The notes: generated from the letters alone by a model not told the origin. Positions 8,933 through 18,590 are shown, counted from the stretch's first letter. The stretch is DNA of 64,000 nt from JABDMH01 sp965223215 (GCA_965223215.1 CBDCVZ010000010.1:6262001-6326000); one strand, 5' to 3'. Program-made: numbers and translations.

Positions 8933-10045
8933 TTAACTAACCAATTCAAAAATTATTTTTGCCGCCTGCTGTGAGGCTCCGGATCCTCCCAAAAGACTTT
9001 TGAGACGTTTATAACCGGCTAAAATTCCCTCTGCTATTTCCTCTTTCTGCAGTCGAATAAATTCTTGCTTTAGGTTTTCAATCGTTAAATCATTCTGAAT
9101 TAATTCGACGATTAATGGATGATCCAGAATTAAATTCACCAAGCTGATGTATTTAATATTTATTAGGTATTTCGCGATCCAATAGTTTATAGTGCTTCCG
9201 CGGTACACTACAATTTGCGGCACTTGATATAGAGCAGTTAAGAGAGTTGCAGTGCCAGAAGCTACAATGGCCCATTTTGCTGCCTGAAGAATCGCTGGTG
9301 TATCGTCAAGGATCAAACACACATTTGAATACTGATCCAACTTCTCCGAGTAATAAGAATTTGGAATATTGGAGAGTCCAGCAATGATGAATTGATAGTT
9401 AGGATAGTCATCGGTCAGATGAAGCATTATTTCTAATAAATTATTAATCTCCTGCTTTCTGCTGCCTGGTAATAGTGCAACGATGGGATCATCCGATAGA
9501 CCGTGCTCTGAACGAAAATCTATTTTTTTAGGTGATTTCTTTAATTCATCTAAAAGTGGATGTCCGACATACGAGACATCGAAATCATATTTCTTGTAAA
9601 AGGCGGGTTCAAAGGGGAGTATGACCAGCATTTCATCTACGATTCTTTTGAGTTTATTGGCCCGTCCGGCTTTCCATGCCCACACTTGAGGTGAAATGTA
9701 ATAGACAATTTTTGATTCTAATTCGCTTTTATTGAGCCACTCAGCGATTCGAATGTTAAAGCCGGGATAATCTATCAGAATAACAGCATCTGGCCGCCAT
9801 GAATTGATGTCCTTTTTACACGCGCTAAGGTTGCCCAGAATTGAACCGAGATTTTTGATGACGTCAACAAAACCCATGAAAGCGGTGTCGCGAAAGTGCA
9901 TCACCAGCGAGCCGATTTCGCGATGCATGCGATCGCCTCCCCAGGCGCGAAATACAGCCGTTGAATCGAAGGTTTTTAAGGCTTGGATTAAATTGGCACC
10001 ATGAATGTCACCTGACGCCTCGCCAGCGATTAAATAATATCGCAT
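8933..10045 (-). CDS. lpxB: Lipid-A-disaccharide synthase
   Basis: GT19 glycosyltransferase of lipid A synthesis: joins UDP-2,3-diacylglucosamine to lipid X at the inner face of the inner membrane. The start at 10045 gives MRYYLIAGEASGD, the conserved LpxB N-terminus; the frame continues upstream to 10183 but that part overlaps the neighbouring gene and lacks conservation. Other family motifs are AWGGDRM, DTAFMGFVDV, ILIDYPGFNIRIA, YYISPQVWAWK and LLPGSRKQEI. At 370 residues it is normal length. It is the third gene of a surE - membrane protein - lpxB unit, with eight bases to the preceding stop codon. Confidence 0.95.
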   Translation of the reverse strand: MRYYLIAGEASGDIHGANLIQALKTFDSTAVFRAWGGDRMHREIGSLVMHFRDTAFMGFVDVIKNLGSILGNLSACKKDINSWRPDAVILIDYPGFNIRIAEWLNKSELESKIVYYISPQVWAWKAGRANKLKRIVDEMLVILPFEPAFYKKYDFDVSYVGHPLLDELKKSPKKIDFRSEHGLSDDPIVALLPGSRKQEINNLLEIMLHLTDDYPNYQFIIAGLSNIPNSYYSEKLDQYSNVCLILDDTPAILQAAKWAIVASGTATLLTALYQVPQIVVYRGSTINYWIAKYLINIKYISLVNLILDHPLIVELIQNDLTIENLKQEFIRLQKEEIAEGILAGYKRLKSLLGGSGASQQAAKIIFELVS

Positions 10046-10053
10046 TTCTTTTA

Positions 10054-10368
10054 TTAAAGTACCGAAGATGCAAAGAAATACAGCCAAACACCTACGTAAA
10101 AAACGGTGGGAAATACGATGCCTCGCATGGCTCGATCCATGTATTGTGTCTTGAAGATCTGGAGTGGTAAGATATTGAGGCAAATGGCCACCAAGGCCGA
10201 GGTTCGCTGTCGAAAATCTTGTGAGATGCCACCCGGCTCAATCCAACCAAGTGTTTCAATGGCATCGTAAATACTCATCCAGATAAAGTACCAAAAAATG
10301 GGAGCGAGCAGACCCATTAATATACCTACCCATAATTTATCGTACTTCTCGTATCTTTTATATACCAT
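10054..10368 (-). CDS. Small membrane protein between surE and lpxB
   Basis: About 104 residues with three hydrophobic segments (about 13-33, 60-75 and a final one near the C-terminus). No family function is known to me; similar small membrane proteins are often found between surE and lpxB in Bacteroidota. The frame overlaps the 3' end of surE by about 11 bases from the ATG at 10368 (an alternative ATG at 10383 gives a longer overlap), which implies translational coupling. The operon position suggests an envelope role, but that is inference. Confidence 0.75.
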   Translation of the reverse strand: MVYKRYEKYDKLWVGILMGLLAPIFWYFIWMSIYDAIETLGWIEPGGISQDFRQRTSALVAICLNILPLQIFKTQYMDRAMRGIVFPTVFYVGVWLYFFASSVL

Positions 10369-11134
10369 CCTTTGATAATTCAATTGTCTTCAGATTGTCC
10401 ATCACCACATAATGAGTGAGATCATGTTTGGATGGAACGACAGAGATGTACCCATTTTCAAGGGCGTGGACATCGCTGTCAGAACCCTGATCGTTATTTT
10501 CAAACGCCCCCGTGAGCCAATAATAGGAATTGCCACGAGGATCCGTTCCTTTTTGAAAGTCTTCTACCCACCTTGCTTCTCCCTGTCGGCATAATTTTAT
10601 GCCTTTAATATTTCCTACCGGAATATTCACATTGAGTAAATTGGCGCCATCGTTTTTATGTGCCAACCGATGTCTGCAAATGGACCTGATGAACGGTCGG
10701 GCTGGTTCAAAATTTGCTTCAAAAGTATAATCTAGTAGCGAAAAACCCACGGAGGAAATTCCATCTAACGAAGCTTCCATCGCTGCCGAGAGCGTTCCTG
10801 AATAGATGATGTTAATGGCTGCATTGGATCCGTGGTTGATACCAGATACACACAAATCAAAGGGTCGATCTTTTTCAATTACATTGATGGCCAACTTTAC
10901 ACAATCTACTGGGGTTCCAGAGCACTCGTAGGCTTCGATGTTTTCGAAGGCATTGACCTTTCGGAGTCGCAAGGGCTCGTCAATGGTGATGGCGTGACCC
11001 ATCCCAGATTGCGGACTATCGGGAGCCACCACGATGACATTCCCCAAGGTCTGTACGATCTCCACCAAAACTCTTAAGCCAGGTGCCAATATTCCATCAT
11101 CATTGGTAACTAGGATGAGCGGTCTTTGATTCAT
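10358..11134 (-). CDS. surE: 5'/3'-nucleotidase SurE
   Basis: Metal-dependent nucleoside monophosphatase of the stationary-phase survival family, cytoplasmic. From the ATG at 11134 the protein begins MNQRPLILVTNDDG, where the NDDG aspartates bind the metal; it continues with VVAPDSPQSGMGHA, YECSGTPVDCV, CVSGINHGSN (metal-binding Asn) and YSGTLSAAMEA, all SurE signatures. Length is 258. A TTG further upstream at 11155 is excluded because it lies inside the -7 promoter box. It is the first gene of the surE - membrane protein - lpxB operon. Confidence 0.95.
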   Translation of the reverse strand: MNQRPLILVTNDDGILAPGLRVLVEIVQTLGNVIVVAPDSPQSGMGHAITIDEPLRLRKVNAFENIEAYECSGTPVDCVKLAINVIEKDRPFDLCVSGINHGSNAAINIIYSGTLSAAMEASLDGISSVGFSLLDYTFEANFEPARPFIRSICRHRLAHKNDGANLLNVNIPVGNIKGIKLCRQGEARWVEDFQKGTDPRGNSYYWLTGAFENNDQGSDSDVHALENGYISVVPSKHDLTHYVVMDNLKTIELSKDGI

Positions 11135-11152
11135 AGATATTATGGTGATTTG

Positions 11153-11160
11153 CAAATATA
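11153..11160 (-). promoter_or_regulatory. -7 promoter element of the surE-lpxB operon (TATATTTG)
   Basis: Exact TAnnTTTG match on the minus strand, 18 bases before the surE ATG. It fixes the start codon at 11134. Confidence 0.6.
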
Positions 11161-11261
11161 CATATCTATCTCTTTTTGAATTAGATAGCCACCTGCTAAG
11201 GTCAAAGGAACGCTGGAGATGATCACGTGCAACTAGGTTGAATAGGATTTAGGAGTACCAT

Positions 11262-11621
11262 CTAAATGGGAGATGGCGAGGTTAACTCTATCTCATAACC
11301 ATCTGGATCGATGACATAGATGGATTGAAAATAGTGATGGTCTGACTCCCGATATACAATGTCTAGACTCTGAAAATGCTTTTTGAAGTCCTGAAGCTGA
11401 TCAAAATCTACCTGAAAAGCAAAATGAAAGAACTGCCTTAACCCAGCCGGTGGTTTTTCGCCCTGGAACAAGGCGATCGCGCTCTTGCCCCCGCGCAACA
11501 TGACGGGATGGTCCTTCCATTTAGGATATGAAAGTCGCCCTAATCGCAAAACCTGCTCGTACCAACTAATTGATCTCGATAGATCTGCAACCACCAGACC
11601 AACGTGATCCAATCGTTTCAT
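11262..11621 (-). CDS. VOC-family (glyoxalase/bleomycin-resistance fold) protein
   Basis: A 119-residue single-module vicinal-oxygen-chelate protein. It opens with KRLDHVGLVVADLSRSISWYEQVL, where the His is the usual first metal ligand, and has HFAFQV in the middle (second ligand) and YVIDPDGYEIELTSP at the end (Glu ligand). Members bind a divalent metal and act as lyases, dioxygenases or antibiotic-binding proteins; the substrate here is unknown. The gene begins directly after the stop of the BNR-repeat gene upstream (minus strand), so the two are cotranscribed. Confidence 0.88.
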   Translation of the reverse strand: MKRLDHVGLVVADLSRSISWYEQVLRLGRLSYPKWKDHPVMLRGGKSAIALFQGEKPPAGLRQFFHFAFQVDFDQLQDFKKHFQSLDIVYRESDHHYFQSIYVIDPDGYEIELTSPSPI

Positions 11622-14177
11622 TTATAGTTTCATTATTTTGCCAAAATAGGTACGCCCTTCAAACCAAAGCTGAATATAATAAGGTCCCGGGGATAAATGA
11701 CCCAAATTGATGGATCGACTGGCATGGAGATAGCCATGCTGCTGTACCTTTCCGAATGGATCTAAGACCCGGTAATCTACCCTTCTTAGCGAAGGTTGAT
11801 CAATGATGACCTCAATGCTTTGACTGGTTGGATTTGGGAAAAGCTCTAACTCATAATCTTGCCCACCCTGGATAGCACTGGTACCGTCTCCACGCAAACC
11901 CTCCTGTTCAAGGTCAAAGCTATAGATGGATTTTCCAAAAGTAGCAGCTACCAGTCGATTTTGTGCCACGTTATAGGCTAAGTCGAAAACGGTAATCGTC
12001 GGCATGTTGTCTCCTAGTCTCATCCATTTTTTACCTTGATCACGGGTAAAGTACACACCAGCGTCTGTGCCTGCAAATAAAACCTGATCATCCGCATTGG
12101 GCAATACAAACAAGTCGTTGACCGGAAATGGGCCTAAGTCACCAGAAATATCCAACCAACGGTCTCCCTCATCGGTGCTCACGAAAATGTGCGGTAGGTC
12201 CTCCCCTGATTTATAGCCCGACAAACTGAGAAAAACGGTTCCCTCAATGGTTTGGCTAGGATGAATGGAGGTGATGTAGCGATCGGGAAGTTCAGCTCCG
12301 ATCCGATCCCAAATCGTGTCAGCATCATGGTTGCGCCACAGATTTCCATCTCCGGTACCGGCGTAGAGAATATTTGGATCAAAATAGGATTCTGCTAGAG
12401 CGGTAATGTTGCTGGTTGCATCGAGTAAAACGGTCTCGTCGATTAAATGATCGGAGATGGGCTCAAATTGCACCTCGGTTCCGGTGCTATTTCGGTAAAC
12501 TCGGGTGGTACCATAATAGAGCACATCAGGATTATGGCTACTCATGATCACCGGCACATCCCAATTTGTATTGTCCGCTCCATTGACACCCCTTCGTCCG
12601 TTTCCAAAATCATCTCCACCATTGACCGTCACAGAAAGTCCACCACGTTGTGTTTCGACGTAAAAGGTCAAGGGATCATCGGGATGAAAGATGGTCCGGA
12701 AACCATCTCCACCCGCGTACATGTGCCAGGCATTTGGATTCATTGCGTTGCCTCGCAGACTTCCATTATCTTGACTGCCACCATAGAACAAATCTGGCTC
12801 GTGTGGGTTATATGCAGTATGGTAAAACTGAGTCGTAGGAATATGTTCAATGTCCGTCCAATCTTGCGCTCCATCCAATGATTGATATAGACCTCCGTCG
12901 GTCGCTAGCAACATTCTCTGGTCGTCCAAAAAAAACAAATCGTGTTTATCTGCGTGAACCGGTGTAGAGTTACTCCGATCGAAACGTCCCCACGTCTTGG
13001 TGCCAGCATCATAGCGCCACAGTCGCACTCCTAGCAGAAAGACATCGAATTCATCAAAGGGATTTGCCCTGATTTTTCCAAAATACCATCCCATACGTCC
13101 CAAAGAAGCACTGGGCAGGCCGGCGTTAGTGCTGATATCAATGGATTCCCAACTGGTGCCAAAGTCAGAACTGGTGAAAACACCTCCGACTTCATGGGTG
13201 CTGTCTACATACAAGGCATATACACGATCTGGATTAGCTGCGGTGATGGATAGCCCGATCCGTGAAAAAACATCGATGGGCAATCCCTGATCCAACATTT
13301 GCCAGGTGCTTCCACCGTCGATGGTTTTGTGGATGCGGGCACCGTTGCCGAAGGTGGTCGATTCTTCATAATTTCGAATTCGATCCCAACCGCTGGCTAA
13401 TAAAACTTCCGGATCTGCCGGCGACATGACCAAGTCGATGGCACCTGTACCTTCACCCAAGAAGAGGATTTGCTGCCAGGTTTGTCCTCCATTTTCGGTT
13501 TTATAAACACCTCGATTCCTATCCCGGAAATATGGGATGCCCATGGTCGCTACAAAAAGTACTTCTGGATCACTGGGATGAGGAACAATTTTTGAGATGA
13601 TTCCTGTTTCTGACAGGCCTATTGACTCCCAGGTTGCCCCGGCATCGGATGACTTGAAAAGTCCATTGCCAATAAAGGGGTTACCCGAAATATTGGGATC
13701 ACCAGTACCTGCGTAGACCACTCTCGGATCCTGAGGATCAAGGACAATATCTCCAATGGCCAGAAATGAAAAATCGTCGAAGATGGGTGCCCAATCTTTG
13801 CCACCATTCTCGGTTTTATAGATGCCGCCACTAGAATAGCCCACATAGATGACTTCTGGATCGTTCGGATTTTGCACGACTGTATTAATTCGAGCTCCTG
13901 CATTCCCAGGACCCTCCTGCCGCCATAGTCCCACAGAGCGTTTCTTGGTATCTGTTACCCTGTGCTTTCTTGCCTGGATCATGGCCTGGGTCAGATCAGC
14001 AACATCCAGTGTGCGGTCAGGATAGGCACGTTGGAAATATAAGTGGTCGGGTGGAGCGAATTTGTCATCTCCAAAGGCTCTACGAGGCTCTTGATCATCA
14101 CGGGATTGATGACACGACCAGAAGAAAGATATGGACACCAGCAACAGCAGGTACACCGGGTTTCGCTTATCAAACAT
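11622..14177 (-). CDS. BNR/sortilin-type beta-propeller exoprotein with T9SS type A domain
   Basis: Large surface or secreted protein of about 851 residues. It is built from many repeats of the form S.DGG.TW / TENGGKDW (BNR/Asp-box, as in sortilin VPS10 and xyloglucanase-like propellers), spread from about 80 to 760, e.g. KTENGGQTWQQ, TIDGGSTW, SSDFGTSW, STDEGDRW. The C-terminus (from about 775) is a type A sorting domain (LFPNPTSQSI, LSPGPYYIQLW). From the ATG at 14177 the N-terminus looks like a lipoprotein signal (hydrophobic core, FFWSC, then SRDDQE). A near-consensus -7 element (TATCTTTA, 14181-14188) ends three bases before this ATG; a longer start at 14216 is possible. Divergent from priA. 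Confidence 0.85.
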   Translation of the reverse strand: MFDKRNPVYLLLLVSISFFWSCHQSRDDQEPRRAFGDDKFAPPDHLYFQRAYPDRTLDVADLTQAMIQARKHRVTDTKKRSVGLWRQEGPGNAGARINTVVQNPNDPEVIYVGYSSGGIYKTENGGKDWAPIFDDFSFLAIGDIVLDPQDPRVVYAGTGDPNISGNPFIGNGLFKSSDAGATWESIGLSETGIISKIVPHPSDPEVLFVATMGIPYFRDRNRGVYKTENGGQTWQQILFLGEGTGAIDLVMSPADPEVLLASGWDRIRNYEESTTFGNGARIHKTIDGGSTWQMLDQGLPIDVFSRIGLSITAANPDRVYALYVDSTHEVGGVFTSSDFGTSWESIDISTNAGLPSASLGRMGWYFGKIRANPFDEFDVFLLGVRLWRYDAGTKTWGRFDRSNSTPVHADKHDLFFLDDQRMLLATDGGLYQSLDGAQDWTDIEHIPTTQFYHTAYNPHEPDLFYGGSQDNGSLRGNAMNPNAWHMYAGGDGFRTIFHPDDPLTFYVETQRGGLSVTVNGGDDFGNGRRGVNGADNTNWDVPVIMSSHNPDVLYYGTTRVYRNSTGTEVQFEPISDHLIDETVLLDATSNITALAESYFDPNILYAGTGDGNLWRNHDADTIWDRIGAELPDRYITSIHPSQTIEGTVFLSLSGYKSGEDLPHIFVSTDEGDRWLDISGDLGPFPVNDLFVLPNADDQVLFAGTDAGVYFTRDQGKKWMRLGDNMPTITVFDLAYNVAQNRLVAATFGKSIYSFDLEQEGLRGDGTSAIQGGQDYELELFPNPTSQSIEVIIDQPSLRRVDYRVLDPFGKVQQHGYLHASRSINLGHLSPGPYYIQLWFEGRTYFGKIMKL

Positions 14178-14188
14178 TTCTAAAGATA

Positions 14189-16678
14189 ATGTTGTTAATT
14201 TATGTTTTGAAAGCATTGCATATCAGTCAAGACAGCTCCTCCCGTTCGCACCCCAGTGATCAACTCTATATTGATGTGATCATCCCACTGGCCGTACGGG
14301 TTGCCTATTCCTATGAGGTGCCAACCGAACTTTCAGAAAAAATAACGTTTGGAATCCGGGTGGAAGTGCCATTTGGCCAGAAGAAACTTTATGCGGCCCT
14401 CATCATTGACATTCACAGCAATAAGCCGAATTATCAGACCAGAAAAGTACGATCAGTACTCGACGAGCAACCTATTGTAACTCATGAACAAATAAAACTT
14501 TGGAAGTGGATAGCAAAGTATTACACCTGTGGTTTGGGGGAAGTCATGGCGGCCGCCTTGCCATCTATGCTGAAACTGCACAGTGAAACCATTGTGATCC
14601 CGGGCTCAAAATTGGATGAAAAAATCTTCGATCTAGAGGATAAGGGATATATGATCGCTGAGGCCGTTTCCATTCAGAAGGAGCTTACTATTGATAAAAT
14701 CAGAGATATACTGCAGATCAAAACCGTGTATCCACTGGTAAAGTCTCTGATTGACAATGATGTAGTGGCCATCAAAGAAGAATTACAACAGAAGTATCGG
14801 GCCAAGCAGGTTACGGCGGTGAGAACGACTGCCCAGTATGAGCAATTGGAGCAATCACAGGTCTTTTCGATGATCGAAAGATCGGATCACCAAACCCGAG
14901 CTATGTTGGCAATCATTCAATTATCTGCCAGTAACAAGAACGTGCGGCTGGATGAGATCCTCCAGGCGGCAGATGTCAACCATTCAGTCATCGGAGCTCT
15001 GGAAAAGAAGGGCTTGATTGAGCGATACCGGTTGGAAGTGAGTCGAATTAAGACTTATGCAGGGGACAAGGAGGGAGTAAAGGCACTTTCAGCAGATCAA
15101 AAGTTGGCCTTGGAAGCGATTGGCCGATGTCCAAGTGAGCAACCGGTTCTCTTGCATGGCGTGACTGGCAGCGGAAAAACGCGGGTGTACATTGAAGAGA
15201 TTAAATCTGCCCTTACCGCTGGTCGTCAGGTATTATATCTCCTGCCCGAAATTGCGCTAACAACCCAGATTGTAATGCGACTCCAAAGGGTATTTGGTGA
15301 TCAATTGTTGGTCTATCATTCGAGGTTAAATGAAAGTGAAAGGGTGGAGGTTTGGCGTAAGATTCAGGGCTTACCACATGTTGTACTAGGAGCCAGATCC
15401 AGCATTTTTTTGCCCTTTTCCGATTTGGGACTGATCATTGTCGATGAAGAACACGATGGCAGCTATAAGCAATCTGAACCAAATCCCAGATATCAAGCCA
15501 GGGATACCGCCATTGTTCTAGCCCGTTTTCATCAGGCGCGAATTATCCTCGGCAGTGCTACACCATCCATAGAAAGTTATCAAAATACACGCTCGGGTAA
15601 GTACCGGTTGGTCGAACTGCGAAAACGATATGGTGAAATTAGGATGCCCGAAATTCTGGTCGTGGATCTTAAGAGGGTTTCTAAGTTGGGCTACTTTAGC
15701 CGTGACCTCCTCGATGAAATTGAGCATACCCATCGGGAGGGGATGCAAACCATTTTATTTCAAAATCGTCGGGGATTTGCACCAATGCTGTTGTGTACGG
15801 CATGTGCTTGGAGTGCGATGTGCAAGAATTGTGATACGAGTTTAACTTATCACAAGTACATCAATCAGATGCAATGTCATTTTTGCGCCTATCACGAAAC
15901 TCCCGCGTTACTATGTCCAGCCTGTGGCAACCATGAGTTGACACTAAGAGGATTTGGAACCGAACTTATCGAAGATGATATCAAGATTCGGCTGCCGGAA
16001 TTGAAAGTGGGTCGATTAGATCTGGATACTGCGAGGGGTAAAAAGCGCCTTCAACAGATCATTAGTTCCTTTGAAAATGGGGCACTGGATATCTTGATTG
16101 GAACGCAAATGGTAACCAAGGGTTTAGATTTTGAGAATGTGGGCCTGGTAGGTGTGATCAATGCTGATCAACTTTTACACTACCCCGATTTCCGGGCCAC
16201 CGAAAGGGCATTCCAATTGATGACTCAGGTGAGTGGACGTGCGGGAAGGCATAAAAAACAAGGTAGGGTAGTTATCCAAGCCTATCAAACAAGTCATCCA
16301 GTCATCAAAGAGGTAATCCAGCACGATTATGCCTCTTACTTTAATCGCGAGATCGAAGAGCGTAGAAGGTTTGGATTTCCTCCCTTCAGCCGGATTGTTG
16401 AAGTCACCTTAAAGCATGGCAAAGCTGCCACCGTAGATCGGGCCGGACGTAGCATGGCCAAGTACCTGAAGGAAAGACTCGGCAGCAGAATTAGGGGACC
16501 TCTAATACCTAGCGTTTCTCGTGTCCGAAACAAGTATCTACAGGTGGTTACGATTAAGTTAGAGAAGGATGCTCAGCTAATCGCTAAGACCAAGGCTTGG
16601 CTCTTAGAAATCGAAGCGATTTTGGCCAAGCAAAAAGGAATGTCTACCCTGCGAGTTGCCATCAATGTAGATCCCTAA
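14189..16678 (+). CDS. priA: Primosomal protein N' (replication restart helicase PriA)
   Basis: 3'-to-5' superfamily 2 helicase that reloads the replisome on stalled forks. Visible parts: N-terminal DNA-binding region (VIIPLAVRVAYSYEVP), Walker A HGVTGSGKTRVY, DEEHDGSYKQ (motif II), LGSATPS, an eight-cysteine zinc region (LLCTAC, CKNC, CHFC, CPAC), LIGTQMVTKGLDF, SGRAGRH (motif VI) and a C-terminal FPPFSRIVEV. The frame opens at 13970, but everything before 14189 is antisense to the BNR gene and not PriA-like. The ATG at 14189 gives 829 residues; a GTG at 14276 is the main alternative. A TAtgTTTTG sequence at 14201-14209 would favour a later start. Confidence 0.95.
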   Translation: MLLIYVLKALHISQDSSSRSHPSDQLYIDVIIPLAVRVAYSYEVPTELSEKITFGIRVEVPFGQKKLYAALIIDIHSNKPNYQTRKVRSVLDEQPIVTHEQIKLWKWIAKYYTCGLGEVMAAALPSMLKLHSETIVIPGSKLDEKIFDLEDKGYMIAEAVSIQKELTIDKIRDILQIKTVYPLVKSLIDNDVVAIKEELQQKYRAKQVTAVRTTAQYEQLEQSQVFSMIERSDHQTRAMLAIIQLSASNKNVRLDEILQAADVNHSVIGALEKKGLIERYRLEVSRIKTYAGDKEGVKALSADQKLALEAIGRCPSEQPVLLHGVTGSGKTRVYIEEIKSALTAGRQVLYLLPEIALTTQIVMRLQRVFGDQLLVYHSRLNESERVEVWRKIQGLPHVVLGARSSIFLPFSDLGLIIVDEEHDGSYKQSEPNPRYQARDTAIVLARFHQARIILGSATPSIESYQNTRSGKYRLVELRKRYGEIRMPEILVVDLKRVSKLGYFSRDLLDEIEHTHREGMQTILFQNRRGFAPMLLCTACAWSAMCKNCDTSLTYHKYINQMQCHFCAYHETPALLCPACGNHELTLRGFGTELIEDDIKIRLPELKVGRLDLDTARGKKRLQQIISSFENGALDILIGTQMVTKGLDFENVGLVGVINADQLLHYPDFRATERAFQLMTQVSGRAGRHKKQGRVVIQAYQTSHPVIKEVIQHDYASYFNREIEERRRFGFPPFSRIVEVTLKHGKAATVDRAGRSMAKYLKERLGSRIRGPLIPSVSRVRNKYLQVVTIKLEKDAQLIAKTKAWLLEIEAILAKQKGMSTLRVAINVDP

Positions 16679-16754
16679 ACGCTGAGAGAACAACTCTTCG
16701 ATCCTCCTGTTTAAATCCACATAACTAAAAAGTCTCATCGCAAGACCGAAACAC

Positions 16755-16762
16755 TATCTTTA
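16755..16762 (+). promoter_or_regulatory. Near-consensus -7 element (TATCTTTA) next to the ABC exporter start
   Basis: Seven of eight bases match TAnnTTTG. The element ends five bases before the GTG start at 16768, so the transcript is predicted to be leaderless or nearly so. Confidence 0.4.
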
Positions 16763-16767
16763 GCTGC

Positions 16768-18564
16768 GTGAAAGAACTCAAACACATCAATCAGTATTTC
16801 CTTCGCTACAAATGGTACATCATATTAGGTTTTGTGTTTGTTGCCTTGTCCAACTATTTTCGGGTACTGCAACCCCAAGCAATCCGCCAGGCGCTTGACC
16901 TGGTCTATGACAACCTGAAATTGCACGGTCTCTTTAGTGGGTTTCAAGCACAAGAGGAGCTGTATCGTGAGATCGGTCAGTCCCTGCTCTATTTCGGTGT
17001 CTTAGTACTTGTTCTGGCACTGATCATGGGTGTGTTCATGTACTTCATGCGTCAGACCATCATAGTAATGTCACGACTCATCGAATATGATTTGCGCAAG
17101 GAAATCTTCCAGCATTATGAGCGGATGGACCAAGCATTTTTTCGTCGAAATATGACGGGTGATTTAATGGCAAGAATATCTGAAGATGTATCTAAGGTTC
17201 GCATGTATATTGGCCCAGCACTTTTGTACGGCATTAATCTATTTACATTATTTGTAATGGTGATCTATTCGATGCTTTCAGTAAGTGTAGAACTATCTCT
17301 TTATTGCCTGTTGCCATTGCCATTTTTATCGTTGTCCATTTATTTTGTCAGTTCCATTATTCATAAGAAGAGCGAGATTATCCAACGACAACTTGCCAAA
17401 TTGAATAGTGTTGCTCAAGAAGTGTTCAGTGGAATTAGAGTTGTGAAGTCATATACGCATGAAAAAGCGATGGAGAAACACTTTACAGAACAATGCGATG
17501 ACTTCAAGGACAAAAGCCTCAAACTGGCTGGGGTAAATGCATTATTTTTTCCCTTAATGCTTTTAATCATAGGTACGAGTACCATCATGACCATTTATTT
17601 TGGTGGAGTCCAGGTGGCAAAAGGTAACATAACCCCTGGCAATATTGCAGAATTTGTGATCTATGTAAACATGTTGACCTGGCCGGTTACATCCATTGGT
17701 TGGATTGCTTCCATCATCCAGCAGGCAGAAGCTTCTCAAAAGAGAATTAATGAGTTTTTGAGAATCGAACCTGAAATCACGAACCCCACTTCAGAAATAA
17801 TGCCCATCGAAGGTGCCATACAATTTGATGCAGTGACGTTTGTCTATCCAGATACGGGGATTACCGCCCTAAAGAATGTGTCTTTTAACTTGGCGCCGGG
17901 TGAAAAGATGGCGATTGTTGGTAAAACTGGTTCAGGCAAGACCACGGTGGCAGATCTGCTGGTGAGAATGTATGATGCCACACAGGGAACCATTAAGATT
18001 GATGGACGGGATATTCGAAGTCACAATTTGGCTCATCTACGGGAACGGATCGGATATGTTCCCCAGGATGTCTTTCTGTTTTCAGATACGATAAGAGCAA
18101 ACATCGCTTTTGGCAAAGTCAAGGATGGCGACGGCAGTCAGGCTGAATACTATGCAAAAAAAGCAGCAGTATATGACGATATTATGGATCTGCCAGAACA
18201 ATTTGAGACTCGAATTGGGGAAAGGGGAGTCACTCTTTCCGGTGGCCAAAAGCAGCGCGTTTCCATGGCAAGAGCTTTTATGAAAGAGCCAGACATTGTG
18301 GTGTTGGATGATTGCTTGAGTGCCGTTGATACAACAACAGAAAACCAAATATTGGGATATTTAAATGAGGTCTTGGCAGACAAGACGACCATTATCATTA
18401 CCCATCGAATTTACGGGCTGCTACAATTTGACAAGATCATTGTCCTAGAAGATGGAAAAATTGTGGAGGTTGGCACGCATGAAGAACTGCTTGCACAAGG
18501 TGAATACTATGCAAGAATGTACGAGAAACAGCAGTTGACCGATGCGGAAAATAAAATTTTGTAA
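16768..18564 (+). CDS. ABC exporter, fused permease and ATPase (MsbA/MdlB-like)
   Basis: Half-transporter of the exporter type that should work as a dimer. Residues 1-320 form a six-helix ABC transmembrane domain; 345-598 form the nucleotide-binding domain with Walker A GKTGSGKTT, Q-loop YVPQDVFLF, signature LSGGQKQR, Walker B IVVLDDCLSAVD and the H-loop ITHR. Signature and Walker B are intact, so it is catalytically competent. The start is GTG; no alternative ATG lies in the first 40 codons. Lipid, drug or peptide export are all possible; MsbA-like function cannot be claimed from sequence alone. It is upstream of the DUF3276 gene but separated from it by a promoter. Confidence 0.93.
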   Translation: MKELKHINQYFLRYKWYIILGFVFVALSNYFRVLQPQAIRQALDLVYDNLKLHGLFSGFQAQEELYREIGQSLLYFGVLVLVLALIMGVFMYFMRQTIIVMSRLIEYDLRKEIFQHYERMDQAFFRRNMTGDLMARISEDVSKVRMYIGPALLYGINLFTLFVMVIYSMLSVSVELSLYCLLPLPFLSLSIYFVSSIIHKKSEIIQRQLAKLNSVAQEVFSGIRVVKSYTHEKAMEKHFTEQCDDFKDKSLKLAGVNALFFPLMLLIIGTSTIMTIYFGGVQVAKGNITPGNIAEFVIYVNMLTWPVTSIGWIASIIQQAEASQKRINEFLRIEPEITNPTSEIMPIEGAIQFDAVTFVYPDTGITALKNVSFNLAPGEKMAIVGKTGSGKTTVADLLVRMYDATQGTIKIDGRDIRSHNLAHLRERIGYVPQDVFLFSDTIRANIAFGKVKDGDGSQAEYYAKKAAVYDDIMDLPEQFETRIGERGVTLSGGQKQRVSMARAFMKEPDIVVLDDCLSAVDTTTENQILGYLNEVLADKTTIIITHRIYGLLQFDKIIVLEDGKIVEVGTHEELLAQGEYYARMYEKQQLTDAENKIL

Positions 18565-18590
18565 TATGGCGCTATTTTATAGCAAATATT

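Noticed and set aside
10046..10183. N-terminal extension of the lpxB frame
   Set aside because: It overlaps the small membrane protein gene; the LpxB signature starts at 10045.
13970..14188. N-terminal extension of the priA frame
   Set aside because: It is antisense to the start of the BNR gene and its residues show no PriA similarity.
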